Of a DNA stretch of 64,000 bases, positions 48,906 through 57,203 are shown in pieces; within the stretch, counting starts at the first letter, position 1; each line of letters opens with the position of its first letter. The notes beneath the pieces were generated by a model. That model was not told the DNA's origin and did not search any database. It worked only from the letters and a program-made list of their open reading frames with translations. Origin of the DNA: Photobacterium proteolyticum (GTDB lineage Bacteria > Pseudomonadota > Gammaproteobacteria > Enterobacterales > Vibrionaceae). The position numbers were made by a program, and so were the translations under genes. Location: positions 124,001 to 188,000 of the forward strand of contig NZ_MJIL01000069.1 in the NCBI RefSeq assembly GCF_001939735.1, written 5' to 3'.

Positions 48906-49039
48906 ATTTTAACTTCGGTATGAAAATTGCTTGCTGTGTGATTAGCTAAAGAAAATTGCCGTTTCTTTAATTCAGTTTGGAACATCTATGCAAAGAGTGT
49001 TCCTAGTAGCACTTTTTGAAACGGCGAGATAATAACGAG

Positions 49040-49066
49040 TAAAGTTTTTCTTTATACGAACGATAA
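49040..49066 (+). promoter_or_regulatory. Sigma-28 promoter of flgOP
   Basis: TAAAGTTT (49040-49047), 11 bp, AACGATAA (49059-49066): full match of the -35 and 6/8 of the -10 consensus GCCGATAA with exact spacing, 38 bp before flgO. An inverted repeat GGAACA...TGTTCC (48979-49003) lies further upstream. Confidence 0.7.
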
Positions 49067-49103
49067 CAGGCTACAAGTCTATTTTCATCCGGAGCTGGCA
49101 AGA

Positions 49104-49739
49104 ATGAAAAAATGGATAGTCCTGATACTGGCAGCGATGACTGTATCTTGCTCTTATTCTCCGATATATAACGGTAAAGAGCCCTATATGGGAAGCTCTT
49201 TTCTGCTAAAGGAAACGCCACGTCATACGATGGATTTCTTTATTGAGGGGCTGACTGAGCAGTTGGTATCATCGAACCAGTACCTGACGGCAAAGACGCC
49301 ACTGGCTGTGACATCATTTGTTGACTTGCAGGAAATGAATGAAACCAACTGGTTGGGTAATTCCGTAACGGAAGGTTTCATGTTCCAAATGCAACAGCGC
49401 GGTTATACCGTTGTTGACTATAAAGCGACAGGTGCAATCAAGGTTACTGCTGATGGTGATTTTGCTATCAGCCGCAACTGGCGTGAGCTTGCTGGTGAAC
49501 AGCCAGTTGATTATGTACTTACTGGTACGATGTTGCGCCAGGGGGCGGGGGTATTGGTTAATGCCAGGATCATCGGTATGCGCTCGCGGGTTGTGATTGC
49601 CTCGGCGCAAGGTTTCCTACCGGCCGATAGAATTGGACGTGACCTAGATACTTTGAATAAAATGCGGATTCAGAATGGCGTTATTATTCGCAGCGAAGTG
49701 AATACATTCGACCGCAATACTGTTGTCTTAAAACCTTAG
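49104..49739 (+). CDS. flgO: Flagellar outer membrane lipoprotein FlgO
   Basis: 211 residues. The lipobox MTVSC gives lipidated Cys16. The body shows the FlgO family segments (DFFIEGLTEQLVSS, LAVTSFVDLQEMNETNWLG, VDYVLTGTMLRQG), TolB-like in character. It is one of the FlgO/FlgP/FlgT outer-membrane components needed for full motility in Vibrio. A sigma-28 promoter lies upstream and flgP follows 8 bp later. Confidence 0.93.
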   Translation: MKKWIVLILAAMTVSCSYSPIYNGKEPYMGSSFLLKETPRHTMDFFIEGLTEQLVSSNQYLTAKTPLAVTSFVDLQEMNETNWLGNSVTEGFMFQMQQRGYTVVDYKATGAIKVTADGDFAISRNWRELAGEQPVDYVLTGTMLRQGAGVLVNARIIGMRSRVVIASAQGFLPADRIGRDLDTLNKMRIQNGVIIRSEVNTFDRNTVVLKP

Positions 49740-49747
49740 GAGTTGTT

Positions 49748-50173
49748 ATGCGTTACTGGTTTCTGCTAGTTTTCATGGCGTTGGCGGGCTGTCAGCCTTT
49801 AACAGAGATCCGTAATGATGATCTGATCACTTCCGTTGGCTATGCCTCTATCAGTGAGCAGCGTGGCCGCACAATTGAAGAAAAGCGTGTTCGGGCGATG
49901 CGTGCATCGAAAATTGATGCCTACCGTGAACTGACTGAGCAAGTTTACGGTATGCGTATAAGTGCCCGTGCGGAGCTTGAAGATCAGCAACTTGGTGTAG
50001 AAAACACCGATGGTGCGGTAGATGGCATTATCCGAGGTGCCGAGGTGATCCGTAGCTATCCTGTCGGCGACAGCTTTGTGACCGAGATGCAGTTGGATCT
50101 TCGCAAAATGGACAAGATGAAAAAACATGGCGAAGTCTTCCATGTTCCTACCAATCAAGAGACCATGTTCTAA
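49748..50173 (+). CDS. flgP: Flagellar assembly lipoprotein FlgP (LPP20 type)
   Basis: 141 residues with lipobox MALAGC (Cys15). The LPP20-family core begins VGYASISEQRGRTIEEKRVRAMRASKIDAYRELTEQVYG. It is an outer-membrane component that stabilises the basal body. It follows flgO closely and faces flgN across a 211-bp gap that has no clear terminator. Confidence 0.92.
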   Translation: MRYWFLLVFMALAGCQPLTEIRNDDLITSVGYASISEQRGRTIEEKRVRAMRASKIDAYRELTEQVYGMRISARAELEDQQLGVENTDGAVDGIIRGAEVIRSYPVGDSFVTEMQLDLRKMDKMKKHGEVFHVPTNQETMF

Positions 50174-50384
50174 CAGCGCTTAGAGCAGCATTCCTATTTA
50201 CAACATACTTGATCAAAAGGTGTACTCGTAGCGAGCGCACTTTGTTGTTGTTGAAGGGAAGAGATGCTGGGCGGTATCCGCTGTCAGATTTTGACAGAAA
50301 TAAGGGAGTCGATGAGTTGATCTTGGTGCTGGGTCTTTGAACCTGGATTTTGATATCAGTGCGCAGGCCTTGCTATTGATTCTC

Positions 50385-50813
50385 TTATGCCTTGATATTG
50401 GTTCCCAATGAGCGGATGTTCTGTGCCACCCCTTCACTGTTATAGGTCATTTGTTGCTTGCCGCGGCTTTGCTGGAATAGGTTATTTAATTTATGGAAGC
50501 TAAGTTGGGCACGCTGTAGTGCTTCGCCGTTGACTTCATTGATCTCTTTGCAACGACTGACGATTGCTTTTATCGACTCAACTTTCTGTACATATTCCGG
50601 GTTGTCGACAAGCAGTTGGCGTTGGGCATGGCTGGAGATCTGGTGATCCTGCTGTTGCACTTTGTTGAGCAGGGCAAGTTTATCGTTGGCGAGTTTGGCG
50701 ATGTCTGCCGCTTTTCGCTCGACAATAGCTGCTTTTTCTTGTTCAAGCAGGCGAGAGAGTGACTCCAATGTTGCAAGTTGCAACTCTAGTAATTGTTCAA
50801 TACTTTGGGCCAT
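50385..50813 (-). CDS. flgN: Flagellar chaperone FlgN
   Basis: 142 residues, mostly alpha-helical with heptad-like Leu/Ala spacing (LLELQLATLESLSRLLEQEKAAI). FlgN is a soluble export chaperone for the hook-filament junction proteins FlgK and FlgL, both encoded at the end of this window. It is 40 bp downstream of flgM, the usual pairing. AGAGAG lies 6 bp before the ATG. Confidence 0.9.
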   Translation of the reverse strand: MAQSIEQLLELQLATLESLSRLLEQEKAAIVERKAADIAKLANDKLALLNKVQQQDHQISSHAQRQLLVDNPEYVQKVESIKAIVSRCKEINEVNGEALQRAQLSFHKLNNLFQQSRGKQQMTYNSEGVAQNIRSLGTNIKA

Positions 50814-50853
50814 TAAGTTCTCTCTGATAGTGCGTCATATCGAGCCTGCCTGG

Positions 50854-51171
50854 CTAGAGGCCACGAAGCTCGTCTTCAAATTTCATCATATTGGATGCCA
50901 GCTTGTCGGCATCGACCACATAAGAACCGTTGGAAATCGCATCCTTGATCGCCGCAACCTTGGCACTGTCAAAGCTTGGTTCAGCAGCGAGTTGCTGGTG
51001 GATCTGCCCGACCGCCTTGCCCTGAGAGCTGAGCGAAACGGCATCTTTGGGTCCACTTGGCACAGATTGCTGACTTTTTGCAGCCCCTGATGTCGATCCT
51101 GATACGTTGCCATGATTGCTGCGTGCTGTGGTCATTGGATGACCGGAGCGTAGCTGATCAATACTTGCCAT
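50854..51171 (-). CDS. flgM: Anti-sigma-28 factor FlgM
   Basis: 105 residues: a Ser/Gly/Gln-rich, probably disordered N-terminal half, then the C-terminal sigma-binding helices (VAAIKDAISNGSYVVDADKLASNMMKFE). FlgM holds sigma-28 inactive until exported through the finished hook. A sigma-28 promoter directly upstream gives the expected autoregulation. Confidence 0.93.
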   Translation of the reverse strand: MASIDQLRSGHPMTTARSNHGNVSGSTSGAAKSQQSVPSGPKDAVSLSSQGKAVGQIHQQLAAEPSFDSAKVAAIKDAISNGSYVVDADKLASNMMKFEDELRGL

Positions 51172-51209
51172 AAAAAAAGCCTTTGCACAATTTACTAGAG
51201 ACAGCCATT

Positions 51210-51236
51210 ACTTCGGCAGGGTCTGTAATAACTTTA
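51210..51236 (-). promoter_or_regulatory. Sigma-28 promoter of flgMN
   Basis: On the minus strand: TAAAGTTA (51236-51229), exactly 11 bp, GCCGAAGT (51217-51210). This matches TAAAGTTT-N11-GCCGATAA at 7/8 and 5/8 positions and lies 39 bp before the flgM start, just past the flgA stop. Confidence 0.75.
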
Positions 51237-51244
51237 GCATTTAA

Positions 51245-51952
51245 TTAAAAGTTTACGGTGACTTCACCGACGCCGGTGATAATACCATCGACAACACGCT
51301 TTGACTTGGCATTTTGTACCCGTATTTGTTCTCCGAGCGAGCCGTCGGACAGTGCTGTCCCTTTGGTAACAATATTTAGCCCGCTGCGACCAGCCTTGAT
51401 AAGGACGGCATCATTTCGACAAACAAGGCAGATATCATTGCCCTGTATGGCGTCTCCCATGTTAACATTTCGCTTTACTTTAGAGCCAATGATTTGTTGT
51501 GGGTGCTCGAAAACCACCCCGCGCTGAAACCGGGTCTCGATCATTTGTACCACCAGATCGGAGGCGGACAGTACTGCGCCACGAGCCAGTGGCTTGGCGG
51601 CGACAACCCGGGGAAGGAGCTGCTTGACCCGAACCGGGACATAAACCTGCCAGCCTTCGGTGCTGCAACTGACCAGTACCGTGATATTGCCCGTCAGGGA
51701 TTGCTTGCCGGGCACCGAGGTCTTAAGCGGCTCGGAACAGGTGCTCAGTTTTAGCCGGGAATCTAAATGTGCAGCCTTAACAGTGAGTTGGCCTTTAGGG
51801 GGAGATTTGACAATTGTTTTGACATATTCTTCCGCGGTATGCTGTACCATATCTAAGCTATTTTGTGGTGCTGATGACACAAAAGTGCTAAAGAAAAATG
51901 CCAGTAGGCCGAAAAAAATGGTTAAGAGTGTTAAATGTGTTCTTTGGGTCAC
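51245..51952 (-). CDS. flgA: Flagellar P-ring assembly chaperone FlgA
   Basis: 235 residues from GTG 51952. A signal peptide (about 1-28, ending VSSA) leads into an N-terminal domain and the SAF domain (about 110-175; VVAAKPLARGAVLSASDLV) and the C-terminal IVTKGTALSDGSLGEQIRVQN segment. It is a periplasmic chaperone for FlgI during P-ring building. Divergent from cheV; flgMN follow in the same direction. Confidence 0.95.
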   Translation of the reverse strand: MTQRTHLTLLTIFFGLLAFFFSTFVSSAPQNSLDMVQHTAEEYVKTIVKSPPKGQLTVKAAHLDSRLKLSTCSEPLKTSVPGKQSLTGNITVLVSCSTEGWQVYVPVRVKQLLPRVVAAKPLARGAVLSASDLVVQMIETRFQRGVVFEHPQQIIGSKVKRNVNMGDAIQGNDICLVCRNDAVLIKAGRSGLNIVTKGTALSDGSLGEQIRVQNAKSKRVVDGIITGVGEVTVNF

Positions 51953-52019
51953 GGTTTTTACTCTTTAATGCAAGGTCTAAGGGGCTACAATTAGCCTCAG
52001 CTCATCATATGTGATTTGC

Positions 52020-52035
52020 AATGAGAATTCTCATT
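52020..52035. promoter_or_regulatory. Perfect 16-bp palindrome between flgA and cheV
   Basis: AATGAGAATTCTCATT is a perfect palindrome, 44 bp before cheV in the divergent control region. It has Fur-like half sites (TGAGAA) but lacks the Fur spacing. The regulator is unknown. Confidence 0.45.
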
Positions 52036-52078
52036 TAACACGTATAGAAATAAAAAACGCATAACATGGAGTCACCTT

Positions 52079-52996
52079 ATGTCGGGGATACTTGATTCAG
52101 TGAATCAGCGCACCCAGCTAGTCGGCCAAAACCGTTTGGAACTGCTAACCTTCCGGTTAAACCGACGTCAGCGCTATGGGATAAATGTATTTAAGGTCAA
52201 AGAGGTGCTTCAGTGCCCGAAACTGACAACAATGCCTAACCTGCACCCGTTGGTAAAGGGTATTGCCCATATTCGCGGACAAACTATTTCTGTTATTGAT
52301 ATGAGCCTGGCAACCGGTGGTCGCCCGATTGATGACCTGGACAACTGTTTTGTGATCATTTCGGAATTTAACCGTTCGATTCAGGGCTTCCTGGTATCAT
52401 CCGTTGAGCGCATCATCAACATGAACTGGGAGTCGATTTTGCCGCCGCCGAAAGGAGCCGGCAAGGAAAACTACCTGACTGCGGTGACTGAAATCGACAA
52501 TGAGCTGGTTGAAATTCTGGATGTAGAGAAAATTCTCGACGAGATCTCTCCGGTTGATACCGATATTAGCGGTACGGTCCTTGAGGAGCTGGTTGATGAT
52601 ATGCCGGTTATCCGTCGCGTGCTTGTTGCTGATGACTCCAGTGTTGCGCGCAAGCAGATCCAGCGCGCGATTGAAGCTATCGGCTGCGAGTGTGTACTTG
52701 TTCAGGATGGTAAAGAAGCCATTGAGAAGCTCAGGGAGATGGCCAAAGACGCCAGTATTTATGATCAGTTGGCACTGGTTATTTCAGACATTGAAATGCC
52801 GGAAATGGATGGCTACACCTTAACGGCAGAAATTCGTAATGATGCCAACCTAAAGGATTTACATGTTATCCTGCACACCTCATTGAGTGGGGTATTTAAC
52901 CAGGCGATGGTTGAGCGTGTGGGTGCGAATGCTTTCATCCCTAAGTTTAACCCGGATGAGCTGGGGGCTGCGGTGAAGGCCGCTATGCCGGAATAA
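52079..52996 (+). CDS. cheV: Chemotaxis protein CheV (CheW-receiver)
   Basis: 305 residues. A CheW-like coupling domain (about 18-160; FRLNRRQRYGINVFKVKEVL) is followed by a receiver domain (about 180-305) with phospho-acceptor Asp237 (VISDIEMPEMDG) and acidic Asp185/Asp186. CheV couples receptors to CheA and adapts by phosphorylation. It is 19 bp upstream of cheR; the cheV-cheR-flgB order is standard in Vibrionaceae. Confidence 0.95.
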   Translation: MSGILDSVNQRTQLVGQNRLELLTFRLNRRQRYGINVFKVKEVLQCPKLTTMPNLHPLVKGIAHIRGQTISVIDMSLATGGRPIDDLDNCFVIISEFNRSIQGFLVSSVERIINMNWESILPPPKGAGKENYLTAVTEIDNELVEILDVEKILDEISPVDTDISGTVLEELVDDMPVIRRVLVADDSSVARKQIQRAIEAIGCECVLVQDGKEAIEKLREMAKDASIYDQLALVISDIEMPEMDGYTLTAEIRNDANLKDLHVILHTSLSGVFNQAMVERVGANAFIPKFNPDELGAAVKAAMPE

Positions 52997-53015
52997 TCGA
53001 ATTAAAGAGTAGTAG

Positions 53016-53846
53016 ATGACAGCTATAACAATTAAAGACCAGGAATACCGCGATTTTTGCCGTTTTCTAGAAGCGCAATGCGGCATTGTACTTGGCGACA
53101 GTAAGCAATACTTGGTTCGTAGCCGCCTGAGTCCGTTGGTCAGCCGATTTTCGCTATCATCTCTTTCCGAGTTATTGCAAGTAGTGATCAGTGGTCGTAA
53201 CCGGGAGTTACGCGTTGCGGCTGTGGATGCCATGACGACCAATGAGACGTTGTGGTTTCGCGATACCTATCCGTATGCGGTGCTGGGGGATAAAATTTTG
53301 CCGGAGCTTGCTGCCAACAAGCGCCCGATCAAAATCTGGTCATCGGCAAGCTCTTCCGGCCAGGAACCGTATTCGATCGCGATGACGGTGCTGGAAACCC
53401 AAAATCGTCGCCCTGGCATGATTGCCGGCGGTGTTCAGATCACGGCGACAGATATCTCGCAGACTATGCTGGATACCTGTCGTGCCGGGGTTTATGACAA
53501 TTTGGCATTGAGCCGTGGGCTTTCCCCGGATCGCCGCCGTGTTTTCTTCGAAAACAACGGTGACGGCCGAATGAAGGTCAACGACAAAGTGAAGCGGATG
53601 GTGAACTTCCGGCCGCAAAACCTGAAAGACAGTTATGCGCTATTGGGTAAATTCGATGTAATTTTCTGTCGCAACGTACTGATTTACTTTTCGCCGGAAA
53701 TGAAGGCGAAAGTACTGAACCAAATGGCTGCCAGCTTAAATCCGGGCGGTTACCTGCTGCTGGGTGCGTCCGAGTCACTGACCGGCTTGACCGATAAGTT
53801 TGAGATGATCCGCTGTAACCCGGGAATAATTTACAAGCTCAAATAG
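53016..53846 (+). CDS. cheR: Chemotaxis protein methyltransferase CheR
   Basis: 276 residues: an N-terminal helical domain (about 1-75), then the SAM-dependent methyltransferase domain with motif SSASSSGQEPYSIAM, ITATDISQTMLDTC and VIFCRNVLIYF. It methylates glutamates on chemoreceptors such as the one at 5054-6697. It is co-transcribed with cheV and followed by a hairpin before the sigma-54 promoter of flgB. Confidence 0.97.
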   Translation: MTAITIKDQEYRDFCRFLEAQCGIVLGDSKQYLVRSRLSPLVSRFSLSSLSELLQVVISGRNRELRVAAVDAMTTNETLWFRDTYPYAVLGDKILPELAANKRPIKIWSSASSSGQEPYSIAMTVLETQNRRPGMIAGGVQITATDISQTMLDTCRAGVYDNLALSRGLSPDRRRVFFENNGDGRMKVNDKVKRMVNFRPQNLKDSYALLGKFDVIFCRNVLIYFSPEMKAKVLNQMAASLNPGGYLLLGASESLTGLTDKFEMIRCNPGIIYKLK

Positions 53847-53879
53847 ATTTAAGAAAGAGCAGGACCCAGAACCCAACGT

Positions 53880-53908
53880 TATCGAGGAACATCCCTAGTT
53901 CCTCGATA
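53880..53908. repeat. Palindromic hairpin after cheR
   Basis: TATCGAGGAAC / GTTCCTCGATA is a perfect 11-bp stem (53880-53890, 53898-53908) with a 7-nt loop and no T-run. It includes CCTAGTTCCTCG, resembling the palindrome after yfeX. It may limit read-through into flgB. Confidence 0.5.
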
Positions 53909-53939
53909 CTTACCTTCCAACCCTCATTATCTTTAAAAC

Positions 53940-53957
53940 TTGGCACACCATTTGCTT
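53940..53957 (+). promoter_or_regulatory. Sigma-54 promoter of the flgB operon
   Basis: TTGGCACACCATTTGCTT: GG (53942-53943) and GC (53954-53955) are 10 bp apart, with full TGGCAC and TTGC blocks. It lies about 30 bp before flgB, as expected for a class III flagellar operon. Confidence 0.92.
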
Positions 53958-53987
53958 ATATATCAATAACGATTTTTGGAGGCAGCT

Positions 53988-54383
53988 ATGTCCATCTCTT
54001 TTGATAAAGCATTAGGTATTCACCAGCACACGGTTGGCGTGCGTGCCAAGCGCGCGGAAACACTGGCCAGCAACATTGCTAATGCCAATACCCCAGGCTA
54101 CAAAGCAAAAGATATCGACTTTCAGCGTGCATTGAATGCGGCAACGTCAGAGGCAAAGATTGGCCTGAGCCGCACTGATGGTCGGCATATATCTGCCTCC
54201 ACCAAAATAATGGGCGAGCAAAAGTACCGTGTACCCAATCAACCGGATACCGGTGACGGCAATACGGTAGATGCGCAGCTTGAGCAAAATCTGTTTATGC
54301 AGAACTCACTGGAATACCAGGCATCACTCGACTTTCTGGGCTCCAAGTTTAAGAACCTGAGCAAGGCATTAAAAGGAGAATAA
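53988..54383 (+). CDS. flgB: Flagellar proximal rod protein FlgB
   Basis: 131 residues from ATG 53988, with GGAGGC upstream. The conserved rod N-terminus is LASNIANANTPGYKAKDIDF, and the end QNSLEYQASLDFLGSKFKNL is the rod/hook C-terminal helix. First gene after the sigma-54 promoter; flgC follows 3 bp later. Confidence 0.96.
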   Translation: MSISFDKALGIHQHTVGVRAKRAETLASNIANANTPGYKAKDIDFQRALNAATSEAKIGLSRTDGRHISASTKIMGEQKYRVPNQPDTGDGNTVDAQLEQNLFMQNSLEYQASLDFLGSKFKNLSKALKGE

Positions 54384-54386
54384 TAA

Positions 54387-54803
54387 ATGAGTTTGTTTAA
54401 CGTTTTTAATGTCACAGGGTCGGCGATGAGTGCAGAATCTGTTCGTCTGAACACGACGTCCAGTAACCTGGCCAATGCCAACAGTGTAAGTAGTTCTGCA
54501 GAAGAAACTTATAAGGCTCGGCACCCAATTTTTGCAGCAGCGCTGCAGAATGCCAGTTATCAGCGTGATGAAAGCGTGCCGGTACAGGTAAAAGGCATTG
54601 TTGAAAGTCAAAAGCCGCTACGTGCCGAATATAACCCGCAGCACCCGATGGCGAATGCTGAAGGGTATATCTACAAGCCGAATGTCAACGTTATGGAAGA
54701 AATGGCCAACATGATTTCAGCTTCTCGTTCCTATCAGAGCAATGTCCAGGTAGCAGATGCCAGCAAGCAGATGCTAATGAGCACATTGCAGATGGGCAAA
54801 TAA
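54387..54803 (+). CDS. flgC: Flagellar proximal rod protein FlgC
   Basis: 138 residues. N-terminal rod signature SAMSAESVRLNTTSSNLANANS and C-terminal MEEMANMISASRSYQSNVQV. Forms the proximal rod with FlgB and FlgF. Confidence 0.97.
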   Translation: MSLFNVFNVTGSAMSAESVRLNTTSSNLANANSVSSSAEETYKARHPIFAAALQNASYQRDESVPVQVKGIVESQKPLRAEYNPQHPMANAEGYIYKPNVNVMEEMANMISASRSYQSNVQVADASKQMLMSTLQMGK

Positions 54804-54821
54804 GGGTAAGGAGTAACTGTT

Positions 54822-55538
54822 ATGACCAGTATTAACGGCGCAGGTCAAAGCAACTTGTCCTACCTTGATCAACTCAAGGGGATGCAAGAGAAAAAGCTTC
54901 AGGAAGATCAGAAAATTACTACTGGTCAGAATGAACTGAAGCAGGAGGATTTTCTCTCGTTGCTGACCAAACAGCTTGCCCAGCAAGACCCGTTCAAACC
55001 AGTTGGTAATGATCAGATGATTGCCCAGATGGCATCGTTTGCCACGGTTGACGGGATCAACCAGATGAATGAGCAGTTTGGCAGCCTGAACTCTGCCATG
55101 ACCTCGAACCAGGCGCTGCAGGCATCCTCGCTGGTTGGCCGTGATGTACTTATCCCTAGCTCGACTGGGGTGAAGCAGGCTGAAGGTGGTATGGCCGGCA
55201 TGGTTAGATTGCCTCAGGCGCTGGATAATATGATGGTCAGGGTCGAAAACGAGCAGGGCCAGTTAATTAAAACCTTCGATATGGGCGCTAAACCGCCGGG
55301 CGAGCATCGCCTTGAGTGGGACGGCACCGATGAAAGTGGCAATGTCTTGCCGGAAGGTCGCTATCAGCTAAAAGTTGCCGGGCTGGTTGATGGCGAAAGC
55401 CGGGAATTTGATGTGTCTACCTATGCAAATGTAAACAGTGTGTTGCTTGGTAATGGTGATGGCAATGTCATGCTTAACCTTGCGGGCTTTGACTCGCCAT
55501 TCAAACTTGCCGAAGTACTTGAAGTCGGTCAGGTATAA
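54822..55538 (+). CDS. flgD: Hook assembly scaffold protein FlgD
   Basis: 238 residues. The N-terminal secretion part has QEDFLSLLTKQLAQQDPFKP; the middle/C-terminal FlgD Ig-like and Tudor-like domains contain KPPGEHRLEWDGTDESGN. FlgD caps the growing hook and is replaced by FlgK. Between flgC and flgE as usual. Confidence 0.97.
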   Translation: MTSINGAGQSNLSYLDQLKGMQEKKLQEDQKITTGQNELKQEDFLSLLTKQLAQQDPFKPVGNDQMIAQMASFATVDGINQMNEQFGSLNSAMTSNQALQASSLVGRDVLIPSSTGVKQAEGGMAGMVRLPQALDNMMVRVENEQGQLIKTFDMGAKPPGEHRLEWDGTDESGNVLPEGRYQLKVAGLVDGESREFDVSTYANVNSVLLGNGDGNVMLNLAGFDSPFKLAEVLEVGQV

Positions 55539-55560
55539 CAGGTCTTAGGAGATTCATAAC

Positions 55561-56994
55561 ATGGGATTTAATATTTCACTAAGTGGTATTGGGGCATCAC
55601 AGAAAGACCTGAATACCACCAGTAACAACATTGCCAACTCGAATACTTTCGGCTTTAAAGAGTCGCGTGCTGAGTTTGGGGATGTGTATTCAAGCTCGGT
55701 ATTTTCGAACGCCAAGACCACAACTGGTGGCGGTGTTCAGACATCGGTAGTTGCACAGCAATTTCACGAAGGCTCCAGTATTTATACCAACAACCCGATG
55801 GATCTGCGGATCTCGGGCAGTGGTTTCTTTGCGGTTGCCGATGACAAGCTGCAGCCTCAGAACAACAGCCTGACCCGTAACGGTGCTTTCCACCTCAACA
55901 AAGACAATAACATTGTCAACTCGGAAGGCCAGTACCTGCTGGGCTATAAGGTTGATCAGGAAACCGATCAGGTGACCTCCTATGAATCTCAGGCAATGAA
56001 AGTGCCGGATCAGTTTGGCCAGCCGAAGGAATCAGAGAATATCGAGATCGGCGTGAACCTGCCGGCCTCGGCAGAGGCGAAGAACCCGAGCGAGTTCGAC
56101 TTTACAGATCCAAGTACCTATAACAAGTCAACCTCGCTGACGATGTACGATTCTCTGGGTCAGCCTTATAAAATGACCACCTACTATGTTAAAGACAATG
56201 GTGGTACAGGTGGTGCAGCTCCTGCTGTTGATGCCGATGGTAACCCAATTCCAGCCGACCCGGCTGCTGAAGGTGCTGCTGCGGCAGACGGTGCCGAGAA
56301 CCGTTGGGCGGTGTACTACACCGTGACGGATGGGTCCGGTGAAAAAGCAGTCGATGTTAACCTGACACCGGAAGGTGATGGTGAGGTTGCCACTGGTGAT
56401 GCAAACGGTCCGTTGGCCAGTGGTCATCAGGGCCACTATGTAGAATTCAATACTGATGGCTCGGTGAAATCTGTCAACAACGGTAATCCGATTCAGACCG
56501 AGGAGCTGGGTGCTGCCGGTGCTGGGGTTGATATGAACGGCGCCAGCGAGACACAGAAGCTGAACATTCAGTTTGAAGACCCGACTCAGTATGCTGCGCC
56601 GTTTGAGATCCGTCGTTTTAGCGAAGATGGCGCAACCACCGGTTTCCTGGCAAAAGTTGACATCGATGCTAAGGGGTCGATTGTCGCGACATACAGTAAC
56701 GGTGAGAACGTGACGCTAGGCCGCGTCGGTATGGTACGTGTGCCGAATGAACAGGGGCTGGTATCGAAAGGCGGTACCCAGTGGGTAACGAGCCAGGATT
56801 CTGGCGCGGCTATCTGGGGTGAGGCCAGCCAGGGGGCATTCGGTGGTATTAAGAGTGGTACCCTTGAGCAGTCAAATATTGATATGACCCAGGAACTGGT
56901 GGATCTGATCACAGCCCAGCGAAACTTCCAGGCAAACTCCCGTGCGCTGGAAGTAGATAACCAGCTTCAGCAGACAATCTTGCAGATCCGATAA
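55561..56994 (+). CDS. flgE: Flagellar hook protein FlgE
   Basis: 477 residues, longer than the usual 400-440. Conserved ends: LSGIGASQKDLNTTSNNIAN at the start and MTQELVDLITAQRNFQANSR at the finish. The extra length comes largely from the variable region about 218-320, which is rich in Ala, Pro, Gly and Asp (AADGAENRW marks its first part). That region should face the hook surface. It is the last gene of the flgBCDE unit before a new sigma-54 promoter. Confidence 0.96.
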   Translation: MGFNISLSGIGASQKDLNTTSNNIANSNTFGFKESRAEFGDVYSSSVFSNAKTTTGGGVQTSVVAQQFHEGSSIYTNNPMDLRISGSGFFAVADDKLQPQNNSLTRNGAFHLNKDNNIVNSEGQYLLGYKVDQETDQVTSYESQAMKVPDQFGQPKESENIEIGVNLPASAEAKNPSEFDFTDPSTYNKSTSLTMYDSLGQPYKMTTYYVKDNGGTGGAAPAVDADGNPIPADPAAEGAAAADGAENRWAVYYTVTDGSGEKAVDVNLTPEGDGEVATGDANGPLASGHQGHYVEFNTDGSVKSVNNGNPIQTEELGAAGAGVDMNGASETQKLNIQFEDPTQYAAPFEIRRFSEDGATTGFLAKVDIDAKGSIVATYSNGENVTLGRVGMVRVPNEQGLVSKGGTQWVTSQDSGAAIWGEASQGAFGGIKSGTLEQSNIDMTQELVDLITAQRNFQANSRALEVDNQLQQTILQIR

Positions 56995-57023
56995 GCAAGA
57001 GGCGCTAGCGACGCGCAATATTA

Positions 57024-57060
57024 TTGCCGCTTTATTGGCCTTGTGTCGATTAAGCGGCAA
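57024..57060 (+). terminator. Probable hairpin after flgE
   Basis: TTGCCGCTT (57024-57032) and AAGCGGCAA (57052-57060) are a perfect 9-bp stem with a 19-nt loop; only a weak T-rich tail follows. It separates flgE from the flgF promoter and may act as a leaky terminator. Confidence 0.45.
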
Positions 57061-57153
57061 ATCTTGTCCTTGTCCGTCATAAAATTGTCCCTTCTTTGCC
57101 CCTATTCTGGGCGAAAATCCTCAATTCGTTGATTTATTACACTATCTTAATGG

Positions 57154-57170
57154 TGGCATAGTTATTGCTT
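57154..57170 (+). promoter_or_regulatory. Sigma-54 promoter of flgF
   Basis: TGGCATAGTTATTGCTT has GG (57155-57156) and GC (57167-57168) 10 bp apart. It is 34 bp before flgF and starts the flgFGHIJ unit. Confidence 0.9.
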
Positions 57171-57203
57171 GATATTCACTAGATTGTGATTGGAGAGTCA
57201 ATA

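Noticed and set aside
48979..48994. Sigma-54-like TGGAAC...TGCA sequence before flgO
   Set aside because: The GG-GC spacing is 9 bp, not 10, and a better sigma-28 promoter lies closer to the gene.
52020..52035. Fur box reading of the palindrome before cheV
   Set aside because: It lacks the central base pattern and length of a Fur operator, and chemotaxis genes are not usual Fur targets.
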